Below are positions 23,463-35,644 of a DNA stretch of 64,000 nt, one piece after another (position 1 is the first letter of the stretch; the number at the start of each line of letters is the position of its first letter). Under the pieces are notes generated by a model. It did no database searches, had not been told where the DNA came from, and was given only the letters and a program-made list of their open reading frames with translations. A program made the translations under genes and the position numbers. The DNA comes from Marisa cornuarietis. Taxonomy: Eukaryota; Mollusca; Gastropoda; Architaenioglossa; Ampullariidae. The DNA lies in contig SMMW01000020.1 in the NCBI GenBank assembly GCA_004794655.1, positions 716,001 to 780,000 of the forward strand, read 5' to 3'.

Positions 23463-25470
23463 CGCCCCCGTGGGACCCCGGAGTATGCTTGATTAGCGAG
23501 CATTGTAAGAATAGGGTCCCTGCTGTCCAGCCAGGCATGTCGTAAGAGGCGACTAAGGTGGACACCTCACCTAGAGGTAAATTACGTTGTGGTAGGGCTA
23601 ACAACCCCATCATGTAAAAAAATGCATGTTACAGAAAATAAAACCAGAGTACTCATTACGGATGGCGAAGGTAATGAAACACACCAGGGAACTGGACTTT
23701 TGACGGACGACAGTCAAACCCGAGAGGGAGCTGGCGCCCCGATGGTGGATTTACTTACGCCGAAGCAGAAGTTGAGGGTGGGGTGATGGAACGTCCAGAC
23801 CTTGTATCAGAGTGGCAGGTTGCCCCAACTAGTCAATTACAACTTGGACATCCTGGGAGTCAGCGAGGTCGGATGGACCGGCACGGGAAAGAGGAGACTA
23901 GCATCAGGACATACTATCTTGTTCTCAGGAAGATCAGACGACCAACACTCTGAAGGAGTAGCACTACTCCTCAATAGGAAAACTGAAAAGACACTGGTGG
24001 AATGGAAGCCTATGGACCCAGGCTTCTGAGAGCAAGATTCCATTCAAAGTACACCAAGCTGACAGTGCTAGTTTGCTATGCACCAACAGAAGACTCCGAG
24101 GCAGAAGACAAGGATGCTTTTTACGATCAGCTCCAGGCAACCACGGAGAGCGTCCGAGCCCATGATTTGTTGCTCATCACCGGAGACCTCAATGCCAATG
24201 TGGGAAGTGACAACACCTGCAGGGAGCATATCATGGGCAAGCATGGAATTGGAACCATCAATGACAACGGAGAGAGACTGGCAGACTTTTGTGAAGAAAA
24301 CAATCTACTGATTGGAGGCACACTCTTCCACACAAAGACATCCACAAGGCAACGTGGACATCACCAGACGGGATCACAAAGAACCAGATAGACCATGTAA
24401 TCATCAACCGAAGATGGAGGAGCTCACTTCAAGATGTCAGAGCCTACAGAGGAGCAGACGTTGCCAGTGACCACACTCTTGTGATAGCCGCGGTTTCTCT
24501 GAAGCTACGTCGATCGCGAGGAAAACAGGCAGGTCAGCAGAGAGTGGACTCCGGCAGACTGAAGGACCCAGCCACCAAACGGGCCTTTGTAGTGGAAGTT
24601 AAGAACAGGTTCCAGGCACTAGGGGACCAACAGGAGATGACCTGAGAAAACTTCAATCGAGTCTTACAGGAAACAGGAGAGAAAATACTGGGCTTCCAAT
24701 GAAAAAAAAAAGAACAATGGATCAGAGAAGAGACATGGAAAAGGATAGAAGAGAGAAAGTCAACCAAGCAAAAAATCAACAACACCAGATCTGAACGTCT
24801 GAAGGAACAACACAGACAAAGATATACAGAAATAAACAAAGAGGTAAAGAGGATGATCAAAACCGACAAAAGGGATTACATAGAGAAACTGGCAGATGAA
24901 GCAGAGGAAGCAGCACGAAAAAATGATCTGAAGACACTGTACAAAATCAATAAACAGCTAAACAACAGGTTCAAAAACAGTGAAGTACCAGTGAAAGACA
25001 TGTACGGAAATGTTGTCCAGGGTGAGGCAGAAAACCTACAGCGCTGGAGGGAGCATTTTGAGTCAGTACTGAACAGACCAGACCCCCCTCAGCTCGCAGA
25101 CATCCAGCCAGCAGATACAGACCTTGACATCTGCACAGACCCGCCAAGCCTGGAAGATGTGACAGCAGCAAGCAAGGCAATGAAAAGCGGCAAAGCACCA
25201 GGGGCAGATGGAATAACAGCAGAGATGTTGAAAGCAGATGTGAATGTGACAGCTCCCATGTTGACCGAAATCTTCAGGCAAGTTTGGGAATCAGGACAGA
25301 TCCCCGATGCGTGGAAGACAGGGCTCATCTTCAAGTTACCCAAGAAAGGAGATCTTGGAGACTGTAATAACTGGAGGGGTATAACACTTCTTTCCATCAC
25401 CAGCAAGATCTTCAGCAAGATTGTTTTGTCAAGACTGACAGCAACCGTTGAGAAAGACCTCCGGCAGTGC
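23463..25470 (+). mobile_element. RTE-like LINE, copy 1, 3' truncated
   Basis: Starts CGCCCCCGTGGGACCCCGG as copy 2 does. Endonuclease part about 23820-24530: LDILGVSEVGWTGTGKRRLA, CYAPTEDSEAEDKDAFYDQL, LLITGDLNANVG, IDHVIINRRWRSSL, then a terminal SDHT-like block in another frame. RT part 24853-25470: KSGKAPGADGITAEML, IFKLPKKGDLGDCNNWRGIT. It stops before the catalytic FADD block; the sequence leaves the LINE at 25470. Frameshifts near 24000 and 24360 and an in-frame TGA at about 24642 inactivate it. Clade assignment is by motif only. Confidence 0.85.
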
Positions 25471-26945
25471 TAAAATGAGATATTTACGTCTGTGTACTAG
25501 ATCAATTATGCCACTGATTGAAAACAGTTATGTGTGCAGCATTCACTGAATGAACTAATATTTTTTAGCATGTTCATTGTTTTGTTAGTTTTTTTTAAAA
25601 AATAAGAACTTATTCAACATAAATTCGACCTTCCTTGTTTGGGGTTTCTGAGATATTTTACAATGGGTATGTGGTAATCAGGTCCATTCAAGAGGATGCC
25701 AGAGGGAATTAATCGTTGAACTTGCCATTAGGTAAAAGCAGTGTCATACATTATCTTGTATGTAAAAAAAAAAAGGTTTGAAATGTAAAAAGGTGGCCTT
25801 GCAGTCAACTAAAATAAAAAATTAGTATTTGGCAGGTTGGTAATTTCTTAAAACAATTAACAAAGTTGGCTGTGAAAGACTCATTTCCAAGGAAGAGCAC
25901 TTATTAAGTGGAAAGAAATACCTTAAGCTGAAGTTTTAAATTATAAGCATAATATCCATATTGTACTTTTCTCATGAACATTTTTAACACTTTTTGGCAA
26001 TATGGTTCTATGGGTGTATAACATTTGCTGCAACACCCAAACACAATTTTATGTACAATTAATCATCTCATACCACTTTATCATGCATAAAACACTTTTG
26101 TTGTTATGCATATATATTTGTATATTTTAGTCATTGTAATGATGCGTAATTTGATTACAGATGTTACGATGCAACTTTTTTATTTTCTTACAAAAGTGAC
26201 AATGATGTAATGTAGATCATCTATTATGACAAAGTTCATGAGCTAAGTTTTGTTTTATGTATTACTTTGTATTTTGTATCTACATCTCAGTGGGTTTTTT
26301 TCTTGCATTACCATTTCATCAGCAGATTTTATTCCACATAATCTTTACTGTTATTTTCTCTTACAAATTTGCTGTAAAGATCCAAGTAACTTTACCAACT
26401 AAGTTTACAGAAATTTAATAAAGAACCAAACACATATACATTTTTCATATATGTTTATTCAATATTCATATCTAAAATCTAATAGCTCTTTGCACAGTGC
26501 AATTATACACAGAGCATTAAAATTACAAGCTTCTATATGTACCTTTATATGCATCAAATATTTGGATCCATTTGTGGAGTTTGTCCAAAAGTATCAAACT
26601 ACAATCATCTCATGCAAAACATCATTTAAGATTTTTGGCAGATATGATCACCACAGTGATATTTAACATTTATATAGAACTTTTTGAATAATCTGTTCAG
26701 AGCACTTTAAAGTAATGATATACAGAAGTCAACTAAATAACCAACAACCATACACCCATATTCATGCTTAACATACCTGTTCACTTCTACAACAGACACC
26801 TGCTCATACACAAAGGAAATACAGACTCGTGTTATGCACGCTCATGGTCAGGACAAGGTTTTAGTGAAGTCACTGTTCTGAATAGACATGTTTTGAATTG
26901 ATACAATAATTTTTAATGATTCAGGCTTCTGGCCCTATTTCATGG
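25471..26945. other. AT-rich, no gene seen
   Basis: No ORF of note, no recognised domain and no match elsewhere in the window. Confidence 0.45.
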
Positions 26946-27118
26946 GTGGGGGGGGGGTATTGGTGTTTTACGCCAAGCCAGCAACTAAGGCTATATCATG
27001 GCAAGGCAGCCAGCAACTAAGGCTATGTCATGGCAAGGCAGTCAGCCCTGAAAGCAGATGCCACATGCAGCATGCCCGAGACGAGAGATGAACCCAGGAT
27101 AGTCAACCTACACTGTAT
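26946..27118 (-). mobile_element. SINE family B (copy 2, minus strand)
   Basis: On the minus strand it has GGGTTCATCTCTCGTCTCG (B-box region), GCATGTGGCATCTGCTTTCA and GGGCTGACTGCCTTGCCATG, ending GCGTAAAACACCAATACC. The segment TGCCTTGCCATGA-ATAGCCTTAGTTGCTGGC is tandemly doubled, unlike the copy at 2543. Confidence 0.7.
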
Positions 27119-27989
27119 TAGTGAAAGGCATTACTTCAAGGGGTTACAAATTGATAATACACAATGTATAATACATTTATTTAATCATGAGCGCCTTCTA
27201 CTGGTGCATGTATAATACACATGGTGTAAATACAGACATACATCAACCCATTAGAATCATGTATGATGCACATGGTGTAAATACAGACATGCATCAAACC
27301 ATTACAATCATGCATATGCATATATACACAGATATGTAAAAAGTAAATAGTCAATAGAATTTTGTATAAGCACAAACATGCACAGGTACAAGTATGGGTA
27401 TGCATTAAACCATTCAACACCATACAGTTATGTAAACACACAGGTACAAACACTAATATTAATCATAGTTCATCCTATAATCAACATTTATTAACTTGTA
27501 TACCCATTCTATACTTTATCAATCTCTTATGCCTCTGCCTTTCAGCCACACAAGAAAGTTGCTTAAAATAATATTATTGAATGTATTATATGAAAAATAT
27601 CTTGAAATGCTTTGAATATCATCATGTTACTGCTGGTGGTGACAGCTACTCTACCAAGCTATTTTAGGATTTGTCATAAATTTATCATCTCCAGCGCCTT
27701 GACATCCCCTTACCATACCAAAATCATATTTATACAAAGATATCATATAACCACGTTAACATGTGCTCTGGTTTTGTTTGTGTAGTAGTGATATCATTAA
27801 ATAGGCTTTCCTCTGGATTCTTCACTGTGCCATTTTTAGCAGATGGAGCAAATATCCAATACACCGGACTGATGCATTAACAAAGGAAATCTACCGTATT
27901 CCCCATATGTCTGCAAGTTAGGTGTTCCTGTTATGACAGTCTAGATTTTACATTATTGTATATGTTTGAAATTGCTAAAAACATTCTTT
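27119..27989. other. No gene seen
   Basis: Contains a short repeated segment (GTATAATACACATGGTGTAAATACAGACAT-like, about 27208 and 27258). Nothing else recognised. Confidence 0.4.
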
Positions 27990-28180
27990 TCTTTTAAACC
28001 ACTTCTTAGCAACACATTTCATAGCTTCTTAAAACCATATCCAACGCCTGACAAAAGTCTATGAAAGCAACTCACAGTTTTTTATGATTAAGTACCTGCT
28101 TCTGAATTAAATCATTGTTTAGTAGGGATAGGACATTCAGCTGAAGGTTTTAGAAGCACTAAGTTTTCTTTTAGACATCT
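27990..28180 (-). mobile_element. Short LINE RT relic
   Basis: Minus-strand translation gives VAFIDFCQALDMV then KKRMFLAISNIYNNVKSRLS, matching the FIDFxKAFDxVxR ... IYxxxKSR RT block of non-LTR elements. Stops between the two pieces. Clade uncertain. Confidence 0.45.
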
Positions 28181-28337
28181 CACTAACTAAAGCATTTTAT
28201 GGTTGTCTTTTTCCTTTTAAAACAGTTTTTTGTAGAGTTTGTAGTACCTGTTGTCGAAACAGGTATGGAAACCAGTTTAAAAAGAAGCTCAAGTCCACGT
28301 TTGCATTATGTCAAAAATTGAGAAATAGATTTCAACC

Positions 28338-31251
28338 CAGGGCCGGTTCTACCTATTAGGCAAACTAGGCACTCGCCTAGGGCGCAGCGACCGACAGGGG
28401 CGGAAAAAATGGCCAGCTGTTTTTTTTTTAAGATGAATAATTTTAGGGAAAAATATCATTTTCACAGAATGACATTAGCAGGACACATTTCCTCTGCTTG
28501 TAGACTGACCACCACGCTAGTTTATCTGTACATGTAATACAGGAAAAACCCCTTTATCTGAGGGTGCACTTGAAGTGACCAGCTAACAAGCAGGGAAGTA
28601 GAGGGCGGATGGGGGCGGCAGAGGGGCGGTGAGAGGGGCTGCGAAGGGTGGTGAGAGGGGCGGCGTTGGTGAATGGCAATGGGGGTGGTAGCACAGTCAT
28701 GGAGGGGGGCGCAAAAATGGCCTGTTTTTTTTGTTTTTAAGTGATGAAAAGTGTAAGAGAAAAAGATCATTTTTATAGAATGGCATTAGCAGAACACCTT
28801 TCCTTTGCTTGTAGGTTGACTTCACCACGAGAGTTTCTCAATTCATGTATTACAGGAAAACCTCATCATTACAGGGCACACTTGAAGTGACCAGCTAACC
28901 AGCAAGGAAGAAGAGGGCGGAGGGGGTGGAGGATAGACAGCAGAGGGGTAGGAGGGGCGGGTTGGTGGATGGGGCCTGGTCAGGGAGGACATTTACCATG
29001 GATGGGACCACATTCCACTGATACCAACCTCACCTTTCTCTCTTCTATCCTACTTTGAAAGACGTTCCACACTTATGCATTGAAAATACTGCAGCTGAGA
29101 TCAGGGAGAACAACACTGACTTAAGTTTGCTACGCAAGTCTCTTTTTCGTTATGACAACTGTTTTATGTTCAATATTTTTTACACTTACGAACTTTGAAC
29201 CCGAAGGAACTTAGCTAATGTCACGATCGCGTTCTTAGTTAATAAGAGTATTTAAGTCTTTAGCAGACAAACATCAAGTTAGAGTCACTTGAAGTTTATA
29301 GTATATCTATTTGTATTGTCAAATTTCAGATCAATTTATTTAATTCACTGTCACGAACCTGTTTTCTCCTTAGTGCTGTGTACAGGGTGACACTGATGGC
29401 CTAAAGTCTTGTACTTACTGTTGTGACTCATGGTCGTGAATAGTTAACTTTCTTATTAATTATTATATTTCGGTTCCATTGCATTGTGTATTACACTTAA
29501 TTTAGTTGTCAAATTGTAATGTTTGTTTATTTTTATTATCTAAGAGTGCATCTGTCTGTCTACAGTTTGAACGGATAGCTTGTTGTTATGCTCCATTTAC
29601 AGAATATTTGAAATTGGTTATTAAGTGATAATGCATACTAAGACCAATAGTCTACATACTTCTCTTGTTTTCAACAAACCCTATGCTGGACACCAAGCAG
29701 CGCTGACCATTGGAATGTGTTTGGGCAGCTGCCTTGACACCATGATTTACAACTTTGTATTGTTAGCGTCTAGAAGACTCTCCCTTGACAGACCTGTACT
29801 GCCCCGCCTACCTGTCAGTTTGATTTTTGATGGGAACGCGATAGCTGCGATGCTGGAAGCTGTGATACATGTAGCTTGAGTTTTAGACCACACAGCAAAA
29901 TAAGACCAGAGCAAGGTGCTACAGATTTCTTGTCTCCATCAGCGTGCAGTCAGTCGTCACTCCTTAAAACCTTTTACACGAATGTTTGAAATCCCCCCAC
30001 TCATAAGTGTAGGTCTGATTTGGTAGACATGCAAGTATCCATGTGTGTATGATGCACGCCTAACATTGAAAAACAGACGTAGTTTTTCTTGACAAAAGTA
30101 GTTCTTACTTATAGGTTATTGATCAAATCGGAGAGCAAATTCTCGAAAATGATTTAATTTTAATAAACCATTCTTTGACACTTCTGGGTTCTAAGACTTC
30201 TGGTCATAATCAGTTCTTGTAGAAAACCACTTTTCCACTATTTTCAAGCAGCAAACCTGTAGTCAGTGCGGTTTTACTTGTTAGTTCGTCTGTAAGATGA
30301 GAAAGAAGAGAACGATTGAAAGCATGCCGAGGGGCTAGGTGAAAAGGCCCAAAGGGTACCGATAAATCTGTCACAGTTAATAACCAGTCGGATCAGATTA
30401 GAAGACTGGACAAAGAAGGTGGTGCGATGTTACTTGATAGTTGTCCGTGAAATGAGAAGGAGAGAGGAGAGAAAGACTGACAGGACCTAAGTGGGGTTGG
30501 CTTAGTGGAGAAGGGTAGAGATAAATCTCTACCACTTAAAGAAAGTCAGATCACATTAACAGGGCTGGACAACCAAGATTGGGGGGGGAAGGCAGTCTTA
30601 AATTTAAACTTAAAACCCACAGGATGTTGTAAAAACCTCACTTTACTGAGCGGCTGCAGACATCTCGTGCTGCTGTTTGCTGTGTAATGGTCTGTCCGGG
30701 TGATTGGAGCTATCATCCTTCGAAAGCTAAATCAGTAAAAGATGTAACAGAAGATCTGTGAACTGAACTGTTCTATAAGACTATATTTGTGAACTGTTCT
30801 ATAAGACTATATTTGTGAACTGGATTTAGCCATACAAGAGTGAACAGTGCACACTGTCCTACACCCCCGACATCATGAGAGTTTGTAAAAATAAGTTCGC
30901 ATGATTTTTATACACTGTGATAGAACGATTTGTCTCTTTCTTTACCTTCATTTATTTTCTCATTTCTTATAATGCTTAATTTGCTTGTGTGGATGCAAAG
31001 AGTTGCGATAGTGGTGTTACAACTTTTTGCAAAACTTTTAATTGCACAAACGGGTCCCTTGTCACAGCCATGTGATCTTTAATTAATGTAAGTCTATGAT
31101 AGTTGTTAAAAATTTCAGTTAAGAAAACAGAGTTAAGCCTTATTGTGTATATATATATATATTTGATAACTGGTTCATTTTTGGGAGGGGGAAGGGGGGG
31201 CGCAGTATTTGTCTTTCGGCTAGGGCGCAACACAGCCTTGCGCCGGCCCTG
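28338..31251. mobile_element. hAT-like non-autonomous element, 2.9 kb
   Basis: Ends CAGGGCCGGTTCTACC... and ...TTGCGCCGGCCCTG form a short terminal inverted repeat (CAGGGCCGG) with subterminal CTAGGGCGC at both ends. It is flanked by TTTCAACC on both sides (28330-28337 and 31252-31259), an 8-bp duplication as made by hAT-type transposases. No transposase was recognised inside; the 84-aa ORF at 29625-29879 has no known motif. The G-rich left portion is internally duplicated. Confidence 0.8.
28390..29000. repeat. Internal tandem duplication in the hAT-like element
   Basis: About 28395-28640 and 28705-28960 share AAAATGGCC, TCAT-TTCA-AGAATG-CATTAGCA, CTTGTAG-TTGAC, TACAGGAAAA and CACTTGAAGTGACCAGCTAAC in order, each followed by a GGGCGG-rich stretch. 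Confidence 0.75.
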
Positions 31252-31491
31252 TTTCAACCACCTATTACTTAAATCTTTTTTTATATATTGATTAAGTCAA
31301 ATGAGTCTCAGTTGTGCTGGCTGGAACAGACTATAAATCAATACAAGAAAAAAGTGAGAAAGCTTTGGCTTTACATACATTACACAATGATACTGACAAT
31401 GGTCATGTGCAGCCTTGTGATTTTCTTACACCTTATATGAAAATGTTTTTTTTTTTACTCCTTTATAATATCTTTAGCTTGAGTTACATAC

Positions 31492-31704
31492 CTTTTACGT
31501 CTACTTGTTTGAACTGTAGGTCATATTTATACATTTCTAGAGCAGCACTTGGTGCATATCCCTGTAACATCAGCTGTTCTAGATGTAACTTTGTTGTTTC
31601 AGACACATCTCTGTGCTTGATAGCTGAGGCTGCAATGATGGTCTGGTTGTGACTGATTTATTTGTATGAGGGCAGGACAATCTGCTCGATGACCATCAGA
31701 TGAC
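31492..31704 (-). pseudogene. Exon of a FLYWCH/MULE-associated-like protein, frameshifted
   Basis: Minus strand: acceptor ATTTTTATAG before 31704, donor GTATGT after 31492. The first third encodes DCPALIQINQ; the rest, in another frame, encodes HNQTIIAASAIKHRDVSETT then LEQLMLQGYAPSAALEMYKY. This order (CPA...HNHxI...ALKHRDVSExT...GxSPxxALE) is a pattern I recall from metazoan FLYWCH/SWIM/MULE-type proteins. One frame change near 31650 separates the halves, so this is a relic unless the base call is wrong. Confidence 0.45.
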
Positions 31705-31837
31705 CTATAAAAATCGATAAAGAAATGCAAAACAGTTTTACATATGACACATAAAACAAAACGAAACACATATTAAATAAAAAGGAGAAACAGAAATACA
31801 AGTAAAAAATGACAAAACATTATTTTACAGAAGTATC

Positions 31838-31980
31838 TATGTTTGTCTGAGAAAGTATGTCAGCCAGTAGCTCATCAGTGTTGGCTACATCAGGCCATGC
31901 CATATATATTCTGTCTCTTCCATATTCCTTTTGTTCGATAGTGTACGGATATAAGAGACTAAGACGCCGATCCCTTTTGT
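31838..31980 (-). other. Possible coding exon, unrecognised
   Basis: A minus-strand frame reads RDRRLSLLYPYTIEQKEYGR and continues MAWPDVANTDELLADILSQT to a TAA at about 31838. Composition looks coding, but splice phase does not join cleanly to the exon at 31704. The LINE at 32029 begins just upstream. Unrecognised. Confidence 0.25.
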
Positions 31981-32028
31981 TTTAAACTCGTATCTAAGTC
32001 TCATGTTTGGGTGGCAATGAGATTGTAT

Positions 32029-34947
32029 CAATCAATCAATCCTCTTCGTGCTATTTGCACCTAAGGCCTCAACCAGAGCCCTCCACTGATGTCGATCGGC
32101 TGAAACCCGCTCCAGGCGACCCCATGTCCAGCCCTTTCCTTTCATCTCCCTTTCCACTGTTCTTCTCCAGGTTTCCTTTGGGCGGCCTCGTTTTCTTCGG
32201 CCGTCTGGAGTCCATCGTAGGGCGATTCTGGAGAGGTCTGCTGTCTGCTGGCGGAGCACATGTCCAATCCATCGCCAACGCCTTCGTTGAACCTGCGTGG
32301 TGATGGACTTGGTTTCAGTTCTTTGGTGGAGTTCTTCATTTGTGATGGTGTTTGGCCAAAAGATGTTAAGTATGCGCCTGAGGCATCTGTTTTGGAAGAC
32401 GTCAAGCCTGTTACCGATGTTTTTGGTCATCTTCCATGTTTCTGATCCATAAAGGAGGGTGCTGATCACATTCGACTTGAAGATTCTCAGCTTGGTCTTC
32501 TGGCTGATGTTTTTTGCCTTCCATGTGCTCCTGAGTGAGGCGAAGGCTTGGCTGGCTTTCGCCAGTCGGGCTCGAATCTCCACCTCCACATCCCCGGTGT
32601 TGGACATCTTTGACCCAAGATAGGTAAAACTGTCAACTTCCTCAATCTCTTCTCCATTTAGTTTGATGTTTTCTTGGACTCTGGCGTTCACTCTCATACT
32701 TTTTGTTTTCTTTGCGCTGACCTTCAAGCCAAGGTTTCCAGCTGTTTCTGCGAAGGCATTTGTTTTCTCCTGCATGTCTTGGTGGCGCTGTGACAACAGG
32801 GCAATGTCATCAGCAAAGTCCAAGTCTTCCAGCATTGTTGTTGCTGTCATAGTCATGGTCCATTTGATCCCTCTCCTCTCTCTGTCGGTGGAATTCTTCA
32901 TGATCCAGTCCATGGCCAGGATGAAAAGGAAAGGCGAGAGAATGCAGCCCTGCTTCACCCCAGTGCTGACGTTAAAGGGGGCTGTGAGCTCCGTGTCACA
33001 GACCACCTGCGATCTAAAATCGCTGTACAGCATTCCAACAACCTGGACATGTTTCACAGGGACTCAATAATGCCTCAGGATCTTCCATTAGGACTCGCGG
33101 TGGATGCTGTCAAAAGCCTTCTCCAGGTCGATGAAGTTGATGTACAGCGGTGCGTTCCACTCATTGCTCTGCTCCAGAACCTGACGCAGAGTGAAAATGA
33201 GTTCAGAGCAGGATCGCCCAGGGCGAAATCCTGCTTGCTGAGGCCGGAGGTCTTTCTCAACGGTTGCTGTCAGTCTTGACAAAACAATCTTGCTGAAGAC
33301 CTTGCTGGTGATGGAAAAAAGTGTTATACCCCTCCAGTTATTACAGTCTCCAAGATCTCCTTTCTTGGGTAACTTGAAGATGAGCTTTGTCTTCCACGCA
33401 TCGGGGATCTGTCCTGATTCCCAAACTTGCCTGAAGATTTCAGTCAACATGGGAGCTGTCACATTCACATCTGCTTTCAACATCTCTGCTGTTATTCCAT
33501 CTGCCCCTGGTGCTTTGCCGCTTTTCATTGCCTTGATTGCTGCTGTCACTTCTTCCAGGCTTGGTGGGTCTGTGCAGATGTAAAGGTCTGTATCTGCTGG
33601 CTGGATGTCTGCAAGCTGAGGGGGGTCTGACCTGTTCAGAACCGACTCAAAATGTTCCCTCCAGCGCTGTAGTTTTTCTGCCTCTCCCTGGACATTTCCG
33701 TTCATGTCTTTCACTGGTACCTCATTGTTTTTGAACCTGTTGTTTAGCTGTTTATTGATTTTATGCAGTGTCTTCAGGTCATTTTTTCGTGCTGCTTCTT
33801 CTGCTTCATCTGCCAGTTTCTCTATGTAATCCCTTTTGTTGGTTTTAATCATCCTCTTTACCTCTTTGTTTATTTCTGTATATCTTTGTCTGTGTTGTTC
33901 CTTCAGACGTTCAGATCTGGTGTTGTTGATTTTCTGCTTGGTTGACTTTCTCTCTTCTATCCTTTTCCATGTCTCTTCTCTGATCCACTGTTCTTTCTTT
34001 TTTCGTTGGAAGCCCAGTATTTTCTCTCCTGTTTCCTGTAAGACTCGATTGAAGTCCTCTCAGGTCATCTCCTGTTGGTCCCCTAGTGCCTGGAACCTGT
34101 TCTTAACTTCCACTACAAAGGCCCGTTTGGTGGCTGGGTCCTTCAGTCTGCCGGAGTCCACTCTCTGCTGACCTGCCTGTTTTCCTCGCGATCGACGTAG
34201 CTTCAGAGAAACTGCGGCTATCACAAGAGTGTGGTCACTAGCAACGTCTGCTCCTCTGTAGGCTCTGACATCTTGAAGTGAGCTCCTCCATCTTTGGTTG
34301 ATGATGACATGTTGGTGCATAGCAAACTAACACTGTCAGCTTGGTGTACTTTGAATGGAATCTTGCTCTCAGAAGCCTGGGTCTATAAGGCTTACATTCC
34401 ACCAGTGTCTTTTCAGTTTTTCTATTGAGGAGTAGTGCTACTCCTTCAGAGGGTTGGTCGTCTGATCTTCCTGAGAACAGGATAGTATGTCCTGATGCTA
34501 GTCTCCTCTTTCCCGTGCCGGTCCATCTGACCTCACTGACTCCCAGGATGTCCAAGTTGTAATTGTCAAACTCCTTGACTAGTTGGGGAAACCTGCCAGT
34601 CTGATACAAGGTCTGGACATTCCAGCACCCCACCCTCAACTTCTGCTTTGGCGTAAGTAAATCCACCATCGGGGCGCCAGCTCCCTCTCGGGTTTGACTG
34701 TCGTCCATCAAAAGTCCAGTTCCCTGGTGTGTTTCATTACCTTCGCCATCCGTAATGAGTACTCTGATTATGGTTTCTGTAACGGGTATTTTTTTACATG
34801 ATGGGGTTGTTAGCCCTACCACAACTTATTTACCTCTAGGTGAGGTGTCCACCTTAGTCGCCTCTTACGACATGCCTGGCTGGACAGCAGGGACCCTATT
34901 CTTACAATGCTCGCTAAGAAAGCATACCCCGGGGTCCCACGGGGGAG
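32029..34947 (-). mobile_element. RTE-like LINE, copy 2, with 11-bp target duplication
   Basis: Flanked by TGAGATTGTAT at 32018-32028 and 34948-34958. The 3' end is a GGATTGATTGATTGAT tail, as expected for RTE-type elements. Coding strand order: endonuclease start (34822-34330), a deletion of about 330 bp through the endonuclease core, then RT 33852-33088 (KSGKAPGADGITAEML, FIDLEKAFDSI), then 33057-32032 with DLDFADDIALLS, thumb, RRWRWIGHVLRQ and KRGRPKETWRRTVE. In-frame TAA and TGA near 33085 and 33060 and a TGA at about 34062 also break it. Same family as 23463-25470. Confidence 0.9.
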
Positions 34948-35210
34948 TGAGATTGTATAGTCTGTTTGTAAATCAGACATGGCAACAATTAAACCGATGA
35001 GAGTCGCTGAAAACACACCGCGAACAGTGGCTCGTTGCTAACATGTGTATCACAGACTGAAAACGACCCATTATATGTACACTGCAATAAATTATATACA
35101 TTAGCAAAAGCACTTTCAAAGACAAACAACAAACTGATCTCTGAGCAAAAATATACAAGAACGACATGTCTCAAGCTCTGATTACTAACTTAAGAATAAA
35201 ATTCACATAC

Positions 35211-35468
35211 CTTTAGCTTTGGCAATGTTTCAGTGTCCTGCTCACAGCAGTTTGAGCACGTAGAGCAAATTTCCGTCGGCATTTTGAGTTTGCTTTTTCC
35301 CACACAATGATCGTCTTCTTGGGGCTCGAGGAATATCACGTGATACACAGTGTGAAACAGCTGTATCACGTAAGAGGCTGAATGGATCTCGCACTTATAA
35401 TGACGTTTACATAAGTAGTATACTAAAAAGTTTCTCATATCCTCCAGACTTAACGACGCTGTGTTCAT
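35211..35468 (-). CDS. Candidate first coding exon, unrecognised protein
   Basis: 86 codons from ATG (MNTASLSLEDMRNFLVYYLC) through YVIQLFHTVYHVIF to a Cys-rich ICSTCSNCCEQD end, then a strong donor (AAG|GTATGT). A CCAAT box (35551-35555) and TATA-like GCCATAAAAGG (35520-35531) lie 55-85 bp upstream on the same strand. The following intron carries the LINE at 34947-32029. A decayed copy is at 23294-23460 on the other strand. I do not recognise the protein; an alternative start is the internal ATG before PTEICS. Link to the exon at 31492 is only positional. Confidence 0.4.
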
Positions 35469-35519
35469 CTGATTTTAATAATGGTACAGTTATCCCAGTG
35501 AACAGTTTGGGTTCCACTG

Positions 35520-35555
35520 ACCTTTTATGGCATATTTTGCGTGCACTCCGATTGG
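35520..35555 (-). promoter_or_regulatory. CCAAT/TATA promoter
   Basis: On the minus strand AGCCAATCGGAGTG is followed about 25 bp later by GCCATAAAAGGTCAGTG. The pair is conserved in the copy at 23294-23328. Confidence 0.5.
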
Positions 35556-35644
35556 CTGAATTTCCACCCCCCCCCCTAATCTCATATGGGGGAAAAAGAA
35601 TCCCGCCGCTGGGAGATTTCGATCCGCTACACCGAAAGGCGACT

